A DNA stretch of 64,000 bases from Dicyema japonicum. Lineage: Eukaryota; Dicyemida; Rhombozoa; Dicyemidae. The stretch lies in assembly GCA_011109175.1 (NCBI GenBank), contig RDEW01000022.1, positions 704,273 through 768,272 on the forward strand. The letters run 5' to 3'. The notes beneath the pieces were generated by a model that saw only the letters and a list, made by a program, of their open reading frames with translations, was not told the DNA's origin and searched no databases. Each line of letters starts with the position of its first letter. Position 1 is the stretch's first letter. Shown here in pieces: positions 46,637 to 57,195 of the stretch. The translations under genes and the position numbers were made by a program.

Positions 46637-46712
46637 AAAACTCCATCTCGGATTCGAACCCACGAGCTTCAGATCCGATGTCATCAGACATTAACGTTCA
46701 GCCAGAAGGCAA
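46637..46712 (-). repeat. tRNA-derived SINE head (family 2), second copy
   Basis: Minus strand TGGCTGAACG and GGGTTCGAATCC. The tRNA-like part matches 1083-1170 closely, and the flank (AGTAGGTCC...AAAACTCCATC) also matches, so body as well as head is shared. Confidence 0.65.
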
Positions 46713-46838
46713 ATGAAAATTTATTTAAGTTAAATAATTTATAATTATTTGAATTTAAAAATATATATTAAATGGTGAACCTAAATAATTTGCAAATTTG
46801 GTTTTAATTAGATTACTTTATAATTTGCATAATCTGCT

Positions 46839-47018
46839 ATGAGTGATTACGAAAGACCAAACATGTGGAAGAGGTTCCTACTTTGGCTTAGAAAGTTTCA
46901 AAAGCCGAAAAATGAAGAAATGGCGATAGACAACCCTACGGAAGTTGGACACGTAATGCACATTGGCCACGACATGCAGAACCTTCCGGAGGAATGGCTC
47001 ATGGCTATGAAAAACTAG
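46839..47018 (+). CDS. 59-aa CRIB-domain protein (putative Cdc42/Rac effector)
   Basis: A complete 59-codon ORF in AT-rich flanks, ending 144 nt before the convergent CLINT1 stop. Residues about 36-48 fit the CRIB consensus I-x-x-P-x4-H-x2-H-x-G (IDNPTEVGHVMHIG), which binds GTP-loaded Cdc42 or Rac. The following LPEEW matches the (M/L)PEQW end of the PAK p21-binding domain. The N-terminus (MWKRFLLWLRKFQK) is basic and amphipathic and could bind membrane, as in the small CDC42SE effectors. No kinase or other domain follows. The usual CRIB Phe is Val here. It may be a true micro-effector or the remains of a PAK-like gene. No intron is needed. Confidence 0.7.
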   Translation: MSDYERPNMWKRFLLWLRKFQKPKNEEMAIDNPTEVGHVMHIGHDMQNLPEEWLMAMKN

Positions 47019-47162
47019 TTTTGTATTATTACGCTGATGATTGTCCAACTATACAATTTACTACTAATTTTTATTTTTGTTAACTGTCTTTAACCACAAT
47101 GATTATGCACGTAAAATCAACAAAGTAATATTAAAAATACTTTAATAAAAATCAAATTAATA

Positions 47163-48359
47163 TTATTTTTTCTTTAAGGATTCCACGATAGAAGCAAAAG
47201 GGTCATACGACTGAGTTCCCTTTGTGGGGTCACTATCATGCCAATCGGTGAACTCTCCCCAATTGGGTTCACTGTCCTGTTCAAAGCTTACAAAATCCCC
47301 AAAGTCTCCATCGGTAGTACGATTCATGGGTTTGGTATTTACAGGAGAGGTCGACGGTGGCTGACCCAGATATGTTGTGAAGTCATTAGGGTTGGAGAAC
47401 AAAGTAGTCCCCGAATACTGACTACTACCAGTAATGAGGTCACTGGAGTCGGTTGGCAAAGAAGTGGTCCCCGACTGTTGATTCATAGCCATCAAGTCCT
47501 CTAAGCAGAGCAAATCTCCCTCGATCGGAGGCATAGAATCAAAAGTACCACCTGAATATCTCTTAGATGGTGTTTCCTTGATCTCATCAGGAATACTCAT
47601 GTGAGCATTCCTTTCGTAGTCACTGTAACTCTGAGAATGAGGAGTGCATCGTTGAGAATAGCTAAAAACAACAAATCAAGAAAACCTGGAATCTTTCTTC
47701 CACCCCCGAATGGAATCGACAATAGAGGGGATCACTCCATCAGAGGACTGTCTCTCATAGCAGCTGGAGCCTCAAATGAGCAAAATGAGAACCCATAACA
47801 AGTGTGGGTCCTATCTTTTCCTGAATCTCCTTAGATTTAGTCCTCTCTCGGAAGAGGACATCATCATTAGACAGCAAATCGAGGATCTCACAGACCCTAC
47901 TCCTCACTAATTAAAATCAAAAGGAGTGAGTACCATTGATGCCTTGATCTCTGCCTTCCTTGTCGAGACATGAGTAGTGCATGAAGTTCTGCCGAAGGTG
48001 GTGTGTAACCCCCTTTGCATGGTCAATGAAAGCAGTGCTTCCATGGAGAATAAGGTAATGAAGAAGTTTGAGACACTAACACACGTGGTCGAATAATTTT
48101 ACCTTATAAACCCTGACCCATTCATTTTCTGTGTCATCAAAAAGCCGCTTCCAAAGGATTCGACAGACGTCGTTGAAATTGGTGGTTGACTGTGCCATCG
48201 CATCAATAATAAATCGCATGTCCTGTGTCGTCGGCCCAAACTCCTCATAAGAGGTGACGTCACGGACTTTACATTGGAGTGCGTTGAGTGTCAGCTTTGA
48301 TTTACTAAAAGTGATCAAGTGGGAATTCACAATTTGTCAGCAATCTCTTTAAAATTCAT
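47163..48359 (-). CDS. CLINT1: ENTH-domain clathrin adaptor (CLINT1/epsinR-like)
   Basis: Epsin-related adaptor linking clathrin, AP-1 and SNAREs at the TGN and endosomes. The start at 48359 reads MNFKEIADK; a 26-nt intron leads into the ENTH domain: KVRDVTSYEEFGPTTQDM, ILWKRLFDDTENEWVRVYK, LLHYLILHGS, and DKEGRDQGINVRSRV with FRERTKSKEI. The C-terminal half is unstructured with acidic, phenylalanine- and tryptophan-based motifs (GDFGDFVSF, NWGEFTDW, SYDPF), as expected for binding adaptor appendages and clathrin. Introns are 26, 27, 27, 29 and 24 nt. The spliced length is one base short of a multiple of three. The break lies between the ENTH end and the RCTPHSQSYSDYERN exon, probably the T4 (minus-strand A4) run at 47816-47819. 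Confidence 0.88.
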
Positions 48360-49189
48360 AAGGCAGGATCCAACTGCAGCAACAAAAGTGTATCGGCCTA
48401 AAATTAAACTTTTTGATAATTTTAATTTTAAAATAAATTTAATATTAAAATTACTTGATATTCAAAACAATCATTATTCCGTGACCTACTAAATTCTGCG
48501 GATTCTTATCTATACCCTCCTTTGATAAATAATTTTATGGAACTAAAGCCAACTAGGGTTCCCTGAGATACTCCTTCCCCACTAAATCTATGTCATATTT
48601 TTAGCACAGTTATGATTATTTTATACAATGAACCCAATTTGAGTCCACCAGGATGGACAAAATTTAAATTTAATAGGTGGAGTGACTCCATGTTTTGTCT
48701 GAACAAACATCATATCCCCAATTCTTATTAACACATTATGTTGAGCTCTGTGCCTTCATTAGTCATGGCTATTTATAGAATAATCGACGATATTGTGTAT
48801 GCTTGAAATCTGGGGATTAAGCATAGAACTAATCGTTTGAGGTTCATGGTTAACCAAGTCCTTTCAATTGGGGCTGGTTAAGTCGGACCCTGTTCCTACA
48901 TGCACCTGACACTATTTTTATTTAAAAGTTCGGGATTCCAATGTCTCCTGAGTCGGTGATGACTCTCTTTAATAGACTACGAGGTTAGGATGGATTGCAT
49001 ATTCCTTAACGAAGGAGATAATAAAACTCAAAAATATTGCATAATTGGTTGTCAACCCACAAAGTCATCCTTAGTAAATGTCATGGCAGAATTTGAAGAC
49101 AAAATGACAAAACCGTCATTAAAGTCGATTGAATTTAATTCAGAATTCACAAAGCGTTAAATTGGACGCAATTTGAGAATAAATTTAAC
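48360..49189. other. Divergent intergenic region of CLINT1 and Pax6
   Basis: 830 nt separate the two starts. A 24-codon ORF at 49083 (MAEFEDKMTKPSLKS) ends before the Pax6 ATG and could be an upstream ORF. 48600-48990 shows no frame I recognise. Confidence 0.4.
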
Positions 49190-50460
49190 ATGACGGCGTC
49201 AGTTGGAGAAAGGGGTATGAATGGAAACACGGCCAAACAAGGTTTGACTCCTGTTTGCACGAAAGGAAGTGTTCACCTCAATAAAGGTCTCAAATTTGCT
49301 AATTTCAGAGACCTGTCACGTAAACCAACTTGGAGGACACTTTATTAACGGTCGTCCTCTCCCCGAGGAGACTCGATGGAATATTGTGCATCTGTACTAC
49401 TCGGGAGTGAGGGCCTGTGAAATATCGAAGATGCTGCAGGTGACCAATGGATGCGTTTCCAAGATATTGGGAAGGTACAATACAACAGGGGATATTAAAC
49501 CACGAATTATTGGGAGGGAGTAAACCTAAAGTTGTTACTGTTTCCGTCGCTCAACACATCTTGCACTATAAACAACTATTTCCCTCAATCTTCGCATGGG
49601 AGATCAAGGAAAACCTCCTCAAAGAAGGGATCTGCACGGAAAAATCAATTCCAAGCGTTTTCTCTTTGACTTAATTTAAAGATCTCATCAATCAACCGAG
49701 TTCTGAGGAACTTTTACAGAGAGAACATTCCGCCGGATTTCCTGTATGGGGAGTCAAAACCTCCCCAATCCTGCATGGAAGAAAAAGGTAATCTCAAGCT
49801 GCGATAAATATTTTTTATGATTAAAAAGTAATTTGACGATGAAAAGCCTAGTCAAGTTTTATGAGCAAATCGCTAGTCAAGTCACGTAATTGTTTATTCT
49901 TTGTTCAATGACTTATTTAAATTGGGCACTTAACTTTACCTTGATCAGAAATGGCCACGTGGAGGCCAGTCAAGTGGTGTCTTGAAGTGTCAATGAAAAG
50001 TTAATGAAATTTCAAATTATGGGTCACTAGACGGGCAATTATCTTTTATTTTGAATTTTATAATTAAAGAATATTACTGAGACTAATTTAGATTTTTCAA
50101 ATAAAAGAGAAGAAAGAGGACGACCTTCACTAAGCAACAGCAAAAAAAGTTGGAGGAAGGTTGGCTTTAACCGGGAAATTTTAGAATTCGAAAAATATCA
50201 GTACCCCGCGTTGGATCTGCGGACAAAGTTATCAGAGGAGCTCGGACTGTCAGAGAACCACATCCAAGTCTGGTTCTCCAATCGGAGAGCCAAGATTAGG
50301 AGGAGGGGGTTAAAAGAAGAGAAATTGAACGAAAATCTGGTGTTCAATGATAACCTCATTTCAAACCAATTTGGTGAATTAAAGAAAAATATTGGATGTG
50401 AATCCTTTGGTTATTCTGACTTTGACTACCAATACTATAATGCAGGGAGATTATGGTAAA
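49190..50460 (+). CDS. PAX6: Pax6-type transcription factor (paired domain plus homeodomain), one 1-nt frame break
   Basis: The paired domain starts in exon 2 ([30 protein letters not shown]) after a 22-nt intron (49287-49308). RED-subdomain residues [15 protein letters not shown] and [14 protein letters not shown] join across a 25-nt intron (49657-49681). The homeodomain starts near 50116 ([15 protein letters not shown]), is split by a 25-nt intron, and ends [15 protein letters not shown] with Ser at position 50 of the homeodomain, as in Pax proteins. The acidic, tyrosine-rich tail is short. At 49512-49514 one G too many breaks the frame within the paired domain (after KPRIIG); with two G the frame continues. 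The intron between paired and homeodomain exons (49788 to about 50107) is about 320 nt, and its phase does not match, so a small exon or another indel (A5 at 49782-49786) is possible. Confidence 0.9.
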
Positions 50461-50562
50461 CATGACAAACACTATATTTTACAAATGGACTTATTTTTAA
50501 TTATTGAGAGTTAAGGGGGTGACTTTAATAGACAATATTTAATTAATTTATTTAAGAAGTAG

Positions 50563-50810
50563 ATGGGTGTTCCTCCTTTGAGTCCACACCGTGTTCCCCA
50601 ATGTGAATGTCTTGAGAGAACTCGGTCGTGGAGTTCCCCGGGGCAATTGCACCTACTCGCTTGAAAGGTTTGTCTCCAATCAAGGAGCTACTTGCAGACT
50701 CTTATGAAATAAAAATGAAGGAAAAACTATCCAACAAAAGAAGAGGACGGAAGGTTTTCTATCTGAATAAACTAATTTCTCGAAGAATAAAGGGCCAACC
50801 TCCGAACTGA
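50563..50810 (+). CDS. Small basic two-exon protein, unknown
   Basis: The ATG at 50563, a 26-nt intron (50591-50616, GTGTTCCCCA...TTGAG) and a 65-codon second exon give a 73-codon spliced frame, an exact multiple of three. The protein is basic with NKRRGRKVFYLNKLISRR near the C-terminus. No domain is recognised; a nuclear or ribosomal role would be a guess. It starts only 102 nt after the Pax6 stop on the same strand. Support is the intron fit and length. Confidence 0.4.
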
Positions 50811-51526
50811 CAAACATATTCAATTGGGATCTACGATTACTTCATTTCGTATTCACGGTGTAGCTTTGTCTATCTTAACAGAACCGAATCACCAAGTTTT
50901 ACCTGAAATTCATCATTTCTCAATCATCTTTTTACTATTCCTTATAGAAGACACAGTTGCATCTTCCCGAGCATAGGTTTATCCCACAAAACCTTAATAA
51001 CTGTTTCATCTGATTTGTAGCTATTTTGATTGCGATTCACATGAGCAACTTATGATAAAGTTAGAACTAGCAAAATCTGAATATGATTTTCGTTAGTCTC
51101 AGAAGGGTTTTTAAAGCCCATAAATAGTAAAAGAGGTTTTGTCTTTTATGATGGTGTAACGATTCTACTTAGGCATAATAGGCAACTACCAAATTCGGCT
51201 TCAGAGGCTGTAGTCGATTAGATCCATTTCTTGAATGGTTAAATCTTTTTAATACGAATAATCTACTAGTCCTTGAATCCATAATGTGCAGTGGCGACCA
51301 AAAATGTGTGAAATAGAGAACTCGTCGGACAGGAATTGATTTCTTTCCGAATATTGCGTTAAGTCTATCATATCGCGTGAATTTTTAGTCAGAATTAGAG
51401 TGATGGGTAGTTTGGTCTCCAACTTTATCTCAAATTTAAAATTAATAATCTTTCAAAATATAAAAAAATAATTTTTTACTCAAAAAAACGAAATAAATTT
51501 TGTAAAAAAGTATGAACAAATACAAA
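50811..51526. other. Spacer, nothing recognised
   Basis: No frame or repeat that I could place. Long A/T runs appear from about 51420, next to the BPL_N gene stop. Confidence 0.3.
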
Positions 51527-52371
51527 TCAGGAAAGAAGCCGACCGATCATATCAGTCAAAACATCAAAATTCTTACTATATTGACTTCTAAGTCCTTTAA
51601 TAAGTGATTCATTATATCCGTCCCACAGAGAATCACCATTCATGTCAAAATTATATTCAAAGTGAAGCCCAGTGAGGATCACTCTGCCATTCCCAACAAC
51701 ACACTCAACAGTCGAGACCAAATTGCCATCCATCACACGTGGACTAGTATCTTGACCTCCATTGTAGAATCCAATCGGACGACAACCAACAGGCCAATCA
51801 TTATCAGTCTTCCCGGGAATATAAAAGTGTCCCCCACCGTAAAAATAGGCCTCACCTTGAATAACAGATCCATTGGTAGAGGAATACGCATAAGAGACCA
51901 ATTTGACATTGTGATTGTCTTCATAAGAGAATCCCTCAAACACAGGTCCTTCACAAATTCCTGAAAATAAATATTTTGGTAATCACCAGGGAAGAAGCTG
52001 AGATGACGGTCCTCACAGACTTGGAGAGGGCCATCTTTGTCAAACTCAACCCTTGACGATCCAAAATACCCACCAGCACAGATTCCAAGATATGATCCCC
52101 CATTCTTGACATAATCAAATATTCTCCGAGTCCCATGAGAACCCAGTATGGAGACAAACCCTTTATCGAAGCCTCCTGGCATTATCAATAACGCCGTGTC
52201 TTCCCCCAATTTCCTAAATTATGAGAATTTAAATTTACCAGAATTGAGCTCAAATCCCATTATTGGGGATATTTCATATGACTTGCTCAACTCTAGGCTG
52301 TTCAGAGCAAAGTTTATCATCCTTAGGTTTATTTTCGAGGCCCCATAGTCAGAATATATACGAATGCACAT
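51527..52371 (-). CDS. Standalone BPL_N domain protein (class I amidotransferase-like), one homopolymer frame break
   Basis: Homologous to the N-terminal domain of eukaryotic biotin-protein ligase, here without the ligase. The ATG at 52371 leads to IRIYSDYGASKIN. The central blocks are LLIMPGGFDKGFV, NGGSYLGICAGGYFGSSRVE (nucleophile-like Cys in GICAG) and LSFFPG. The latter half carries YFYGGGHFYIP and VILTGLHFEYN. Introns of 25 and 26 nt are present. The spliced length is one base short of a multiple of three. The C5 run at 52203-52207 (minus-strand G5) fits: six would join exon 1 to the second exon and restore a conserved Trp. No biotin-ligase catalytic domain is adjacent. The substrate is unknown. 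Confidence 0.82.
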
Positions 52372-52560
52372 CACAATCGAGAATAAAAACGTGAATATTT
52401 TACAGGTATTTTTATAAGTTATATTAACTTGAGATTATTATTAAAAGTTTTATTTATTTTTTTATTAATAATATATTTATTGACTCAAGGGCTTAAATCA
52501 ATAAATAAATTGACTCAAGGACATGAGTTTCGTTATTTCAGACATACCCTTATTAAACCA
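52372..52560. other. AT-rich upstream region of the BPL_N gene
   Basis: Mostly A/T with repeated ATTGACTCAAGG (52480 and 52510); nothing further recognised. Confidence 0.35.
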
Positions 52561-54660
52561 ACTAATCCTCTCTGACTAAGGGACGTGCGAGTAAACCTGG
52601 CTCGTCTACGATGTGGGCACCACCCATATCTACCAACTTATGATATACTCTGCCCCTTGCTGACAACAAATCACTTATTTCAATGTAATGAATTGCACAA
52701 CGTTTCTCCACAAACTGACTGATCTATGGGAGCGACAACATTTGCTCCGTCCTACTTAATAGCTGCCGGCCTCTACAAGTTAGTGAGGCTGGGGTTACTT
52801 AACTAACTAACTATCCTAAACAACCCCAGGAAGCACACTAAAACTCCTTACAAGGAAAACGAAGCATCAACGTTCCCAGACATTACCTTCTGTTCCCATA
52901 CCTTGTACCGGACACATCTTGGACGGTGCATTATCTTCCGACCACAATCCAATCATTATTCGAATCAAAAAAGTTCTTTACCACAGAGAAGAGACTGTTT
53001 CATTTTTCAACTATAAAAAAGCAAACTGGAATGACTATTCAAAATACATCGATCAAGCTCAACTAAACTTTAATATGATGATATTCCCCCAATAGATGAA
53101 GCTATTGACTTTTTGAACAAAACTATTCTCATGGCGCGGAGAACATTCATTCTTCGTGGATCATTTAAATTCTACAATGAAAAACTTGATCAGAACACCA
53201 AATCATTAATTAAAGAAAGGAATCGCCTGAAAAGACATGTACCTTCCTCCCGGACAGAAAAATCAAACAAAACTCTCAATGACGAAATATCAAAAAGGAT
53301 TAAAAAATCTGAAGCCAACAAATGGGACAAACTAGTATTTTCCCTTCCATTTCAGAAATCTGCTCAGACGATATGGAGAGAAATTAAACAATTTGGCCAA
53401 AAGGAAATTTTAAAAGACAACAGACGGATCAGCAAAGTCTTAGCTAGCTCATGAAATGTTGAGCCAGTATAAGCCACAAACCTTTCAGGAAAATGGATGG
53501 GCCTTTGTTATCTTCAATAAGACCGAAGAGAACCCAGCCGATTAACTTTATCTCTCATTCAGATGTCAGTGAGGGTTTGAAAAAGATGAATTCTTCCCTC
53601 TCATGTGGGCCTGATTTTATCTCTAGTATTTTACTAAAACACATTGGACCTATTGCGATTGATGCAATCACAGTGATTTTCAACTATTCAATAAACATGA
53701 ATACAATTCCAACTATCTGAAAACTGTCCTATATACGACCAATCATTAAGCCTGGCAAACCTAAGGACAATCCTGCATCATTTCGACCAATCTCTTTACT
53801 ATGCACCTTATCAAAGTTATTGGAAAAATTGATTAACCTTATAACCTGTCCCTTCCTTTTCGTCCTCACACAACATTGATTCAGAAGGGATCATTTAACT
53901 TCTACCCACCTAACTTCCATCAACCAATTTATCATTGAAGGCTTTAACACAAATCCTCGTCACCTCAAAACAGTCGTTTGCTCGATCGATTTACAAAAGG
54001 ACTTCGACTCTGTCTCAAGGAAAATCCTAACCGGAAATTGATTGTTCTCCCCCTCAGCCCCAATATAAAACTTTGGCTTGCTAACTTCATCAATGGAAGA
54101 AAGGCCCGGGTATACATATAGGACCGAATCAATTTAAAGATTACTACGCAATGGTGTCCCACAAGGTTCCCCTTTATCACCCGCCTTATTTAACTTATAC
54201 ATGTCCGATTTACCACAACCTGATAGTAAAAACGACTTTATCCTATCATATGCTGATGACTTATTAATCGGATCCCGCGATCAAGATATCCCAAAGACAT
54301 CAGAAAGACTACATGAATACCTTCAAGATTCAAATTTGGCTAAATTATAATCGGCCTGATATATCTACTGAAAAATCTTCTTCGTCTTTATTTACCTCAG
54401 ACAAACGACCTGGACAAATGAAAGTGGATATATTTATCAACCAGACAAAAATACTTTTCACGAAAAAACTGAAAATCTTGGGGATTACCTTCGACACACA
54501 TGTCCTTTTCATCTCACGTCGACGCTGTCTCTGGAAGCTGCTCAAGAAAGCTAGGGATAATCAAAACTATTTTCGGTGGCATTAAAACCCCTTTCCCAGC
54601 TTTGAAATTGTTGTACAAACAATTCACTGTCAGCTATGCCTGTACGTCATGATGTTCTGT
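52560..54660 (+). mobile_element. Jockey-like LINE: C-terminus of one copy, then endonuclease end and full RT of another
   Basis: 52580-52790 reads LARLRCGHHPYLPTYD, a LINE C-terminus. It is followed directly by an endonuclease end (LTILNNP, then PDITFCS), the linker (MARRTFILRGSFKFYNEKLD at 53131), RT finger (MNSSLSCGPDFISSILLKH), a motif-B-like GSPLSPALFNLYMSDLP near 54160 and motif C LSYADDLLIGSRDQD at about 54250, then the thumb to 54600. Frameshifts divide the blocks. Confidence 0.75.
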
Positions 54661-55810
54661 TAGAAGTACATCATGACGTCAACCAATATAACCACATGGA
54701 ATCAAAATTTTATAACTTTTTTTGAAAAATATGTCTGGGTCTTCTGGGATTTCAGTTGTCACGTCCTCAACACCGAATCACTATCTCCAAGTGGCTGGGA
54801 TTATTTGGGCATGGAGTTAATATCGGAATCTTCAATTTTAGGAACGATCGATTACGCTTGGTGATATTAGGAGTGATCTACCAATCCTTTATAAACTCAA
54901 CCTAACTCCGTTAGTGGTCAAGCCTGTTCTAGTAAGCATGATCTGACAAGTATAAACTGTGACCATTACCAAAAAAGCATTGCTATATATTTGGAACGTT
55001 CTGGGACTTTTTGTAATATGAGGTCTTCCAAATTGGATCTTGAGGGTTCGAGTGACTCTCTAATTGCTTTTCTGAAATCTTACCTCTAAACATATGCGAC
55101 TAAAGTTCATTTGGTTGACAAGAATTTTCTTTTGACACCAAAAAATGTTGTAGCTCTTTTGAAAAGGAAAAAATGTTTGAGAAACAAACTACGGCGATGT
55201 CATGATTTGCGTACCGTGGAGCTGAAAATTATGACGATCACACAAGAAATACGCTGATTAGACAAAGTTACAAGAATAATTTATGGATAACTCAGTGCAG
55301 TGAATTGTATAGAAAAAACCCAAACTTTTGGAATCTCTACTACAAAGTGACAGGACGTAATTCCAAAATAAATCCCATTGTTGGAAAAAATGTATCCGTA
55401 GAAAAAAATTCCTAATCTATTCGGGAATGAACTTTCAGAAATACAGTAGGTTAACCCTGACGAGCGCCTGTCTCGTGTGACTTTTTGTTCTCTACAAAAA
55501 GCTGGAAAAAGCAATTAGTTCTTTACCTCTACGTCACAGCTTTATAAATACTAAAGTTGAAAAATAAATGCACTAAAGACAATGCTCATCGAAAGGACAA
55601 GACGGCTATGTGTTTGATCAAGGAAGCACTCTATGAATATCTGGGATGTCTCCCATAAGTCTTATACCAACAATCTCAAGAATTATGGAAATAATTGTGA
55701 TTAGCAGACTCTGAACAAAAAGTGATATATTAATAAACTATCAGTGTGGTTTTCGCAAAAAGTTTGACACTTCAATATCAATTTGGGAATCACATGAGGA
55801 ATATTCCCGT
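54660..55810 (+). mobile_element. Different LINE: linker and RT start
   Basis: Around 55080-55420 frames read LLTPKNVVALLKRKKCLRNK and WITQCSELYRKNPNFWNLYY, the region between endonuclease and RT. RT finger bits (SHKSYTNNLKNYGNN) follow at 55650. The adjacent start 54673-54864 is unassigned. Confidence 0.55.
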
Positions 55811-56197
55811 CGTTTTGTGTGAATGGCTGCTTTGTAACCTCCGAAAGTTGAGCAAGCTACAACTGTTCGAGGACCACGGGAAGGGTTGCTTTATTCAGTA
55901 GCTTTGAGGCTAGGCAGTGGAAAACAGAACTCACCTTAATAAGGAGTATTCTTTCTACTCTTTGAAAGTAGTTTGGGGGAACAATGGTTGCATTATTTAA
56001 CTTTGATTAACCACACTCAAAGTCAGTGAGTTACTAATTTTCAGATTGACTCTAATTCACTTTTTGACTTTCCAAAAGTGACTCCAACTATTTCCTGCAT
56101 ATTAATCCCCCATATATACAGAGTTCACGTGACGTCATAAATTTGTCAATTATTAACCAGAGTTGACAAATGTGAACTTTACAATAAACCTACCACA
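55811..56197. other. Spacer 3' of EB1; nothing recognised
   Basis: No clear frame. It contains TTCCTGCATATTAATCCCCC and similar non-coding text. Confidence 0.3.
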
Positions 56198-56938
56198 TTA
56201 TCTTATATCCCATAATGACACGTAGTTTACTTCATGCAACCTAATCAAAATAGTCCATCCAAACAAAACCAACACCAAAAGTTTGCAAAGAAAGAAGTAA
56301 TGTTTATTTTGAGTATTTTCTCTATGTGAGGTTATTATAGAGAGAATCCGCGTAGCAGAGACCATCCCCCTAGTATCGACCTCCTTCTCACAGACTCTTT
56401 CAATGTTCCTGATCAGACTGCTCTCTGACTTCTAGGGGTAATCAATAAAATCAACCTTCACAGTATTCCTGGAGAGAAGGTTCTGCTGTGGAGTGTCGTC
56501 TCTGAGGGAATTGGCGATGTAAAACTTGTAGAACCACTGAGCGAATTCATAGTTATCCTGAAACTTAGACTTGGCCAGTCTCTCAACGTCTATCATCTGG
56601 GATTAGCTGGTTTCCTGCCTTGGTTACCGCGAGTTTATGGAAGATTGCCTGTAACTCCTTGAAGTTATTGACAAACTCGTGTTCCAACGTCGCCTCACAC
56701 TTTACCTTAATGAGGAATAAACAAAGCTCAGGGAAGATTATCCTCATTATCAGACAGTAGTGGTAAGCTTGGTTGATGACTGTTAGTACCTTTACTTAGA
56801 TCCTCCACCTTAGTGATTGGGTAGTCCTCCAGGAGGGAGTTGACCCACAGAACCACCTTCTGCCTACTAATATTCTCGTTGGAAACACTTGTACTGAAAA
56901 CATTGACCACCTTTGAAATTAACAAACCGCCAAACCAT
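56198..56938 (-). CDS. MAPRE: EB1/MAPRE-like microtubule plus-end protein, shortened
   Basis: EB1 tracks growing microtubule ends through an N-terminal calponin-homology domain and recruits partners through a C-terminal EBH domain. The start codon is followed at once by a 25-nt intron, giving [18 protein letters not shown], close to M-AVNVYSTS in vertebrate EB1. The CH domain continues with [37 protein letters not shown] and [16 protein letters not shown]. After 22-, 31- and 30-nt introns only a stub recalls the EBH helix ([20 protein letters not shown]). The spliced frame is 210 codons, exact. The usual linker, coiled coil and EEY tail are missing. The frame instead ends in a hydrophobic stretch ([18 protein letters not shown]) that overlaps an AATAAA signal, so the real 3' end may be earlier. 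Confidence 0.87.
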
Positions 56939-57195
56939 AACAAGGGACAAATTCAAACACTTTTAACGTTTTATTATTTTATTATTTTTATAATATTTTA
57001 TTTAAAATTATTAAAATTCCCATTCTTCGACAATGTAAAAAATAGTTTTCAAAAACAACAGACACAAAGTGACACCATAGTTTGTTATTCGAATCCTAAA
57101 ATACTACTTTGTGATGTTGTTATATTTTGTTTTATTGTGAGTCAACAAAATATGGATTAAATTAAATTTCAATCGTAAATTATTCGATTTTATGA

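Noticed and set aside
51662-51964. 100-codon plus-strand ORF
   Set aside because: Antisense shadow of the BPL_N gene.
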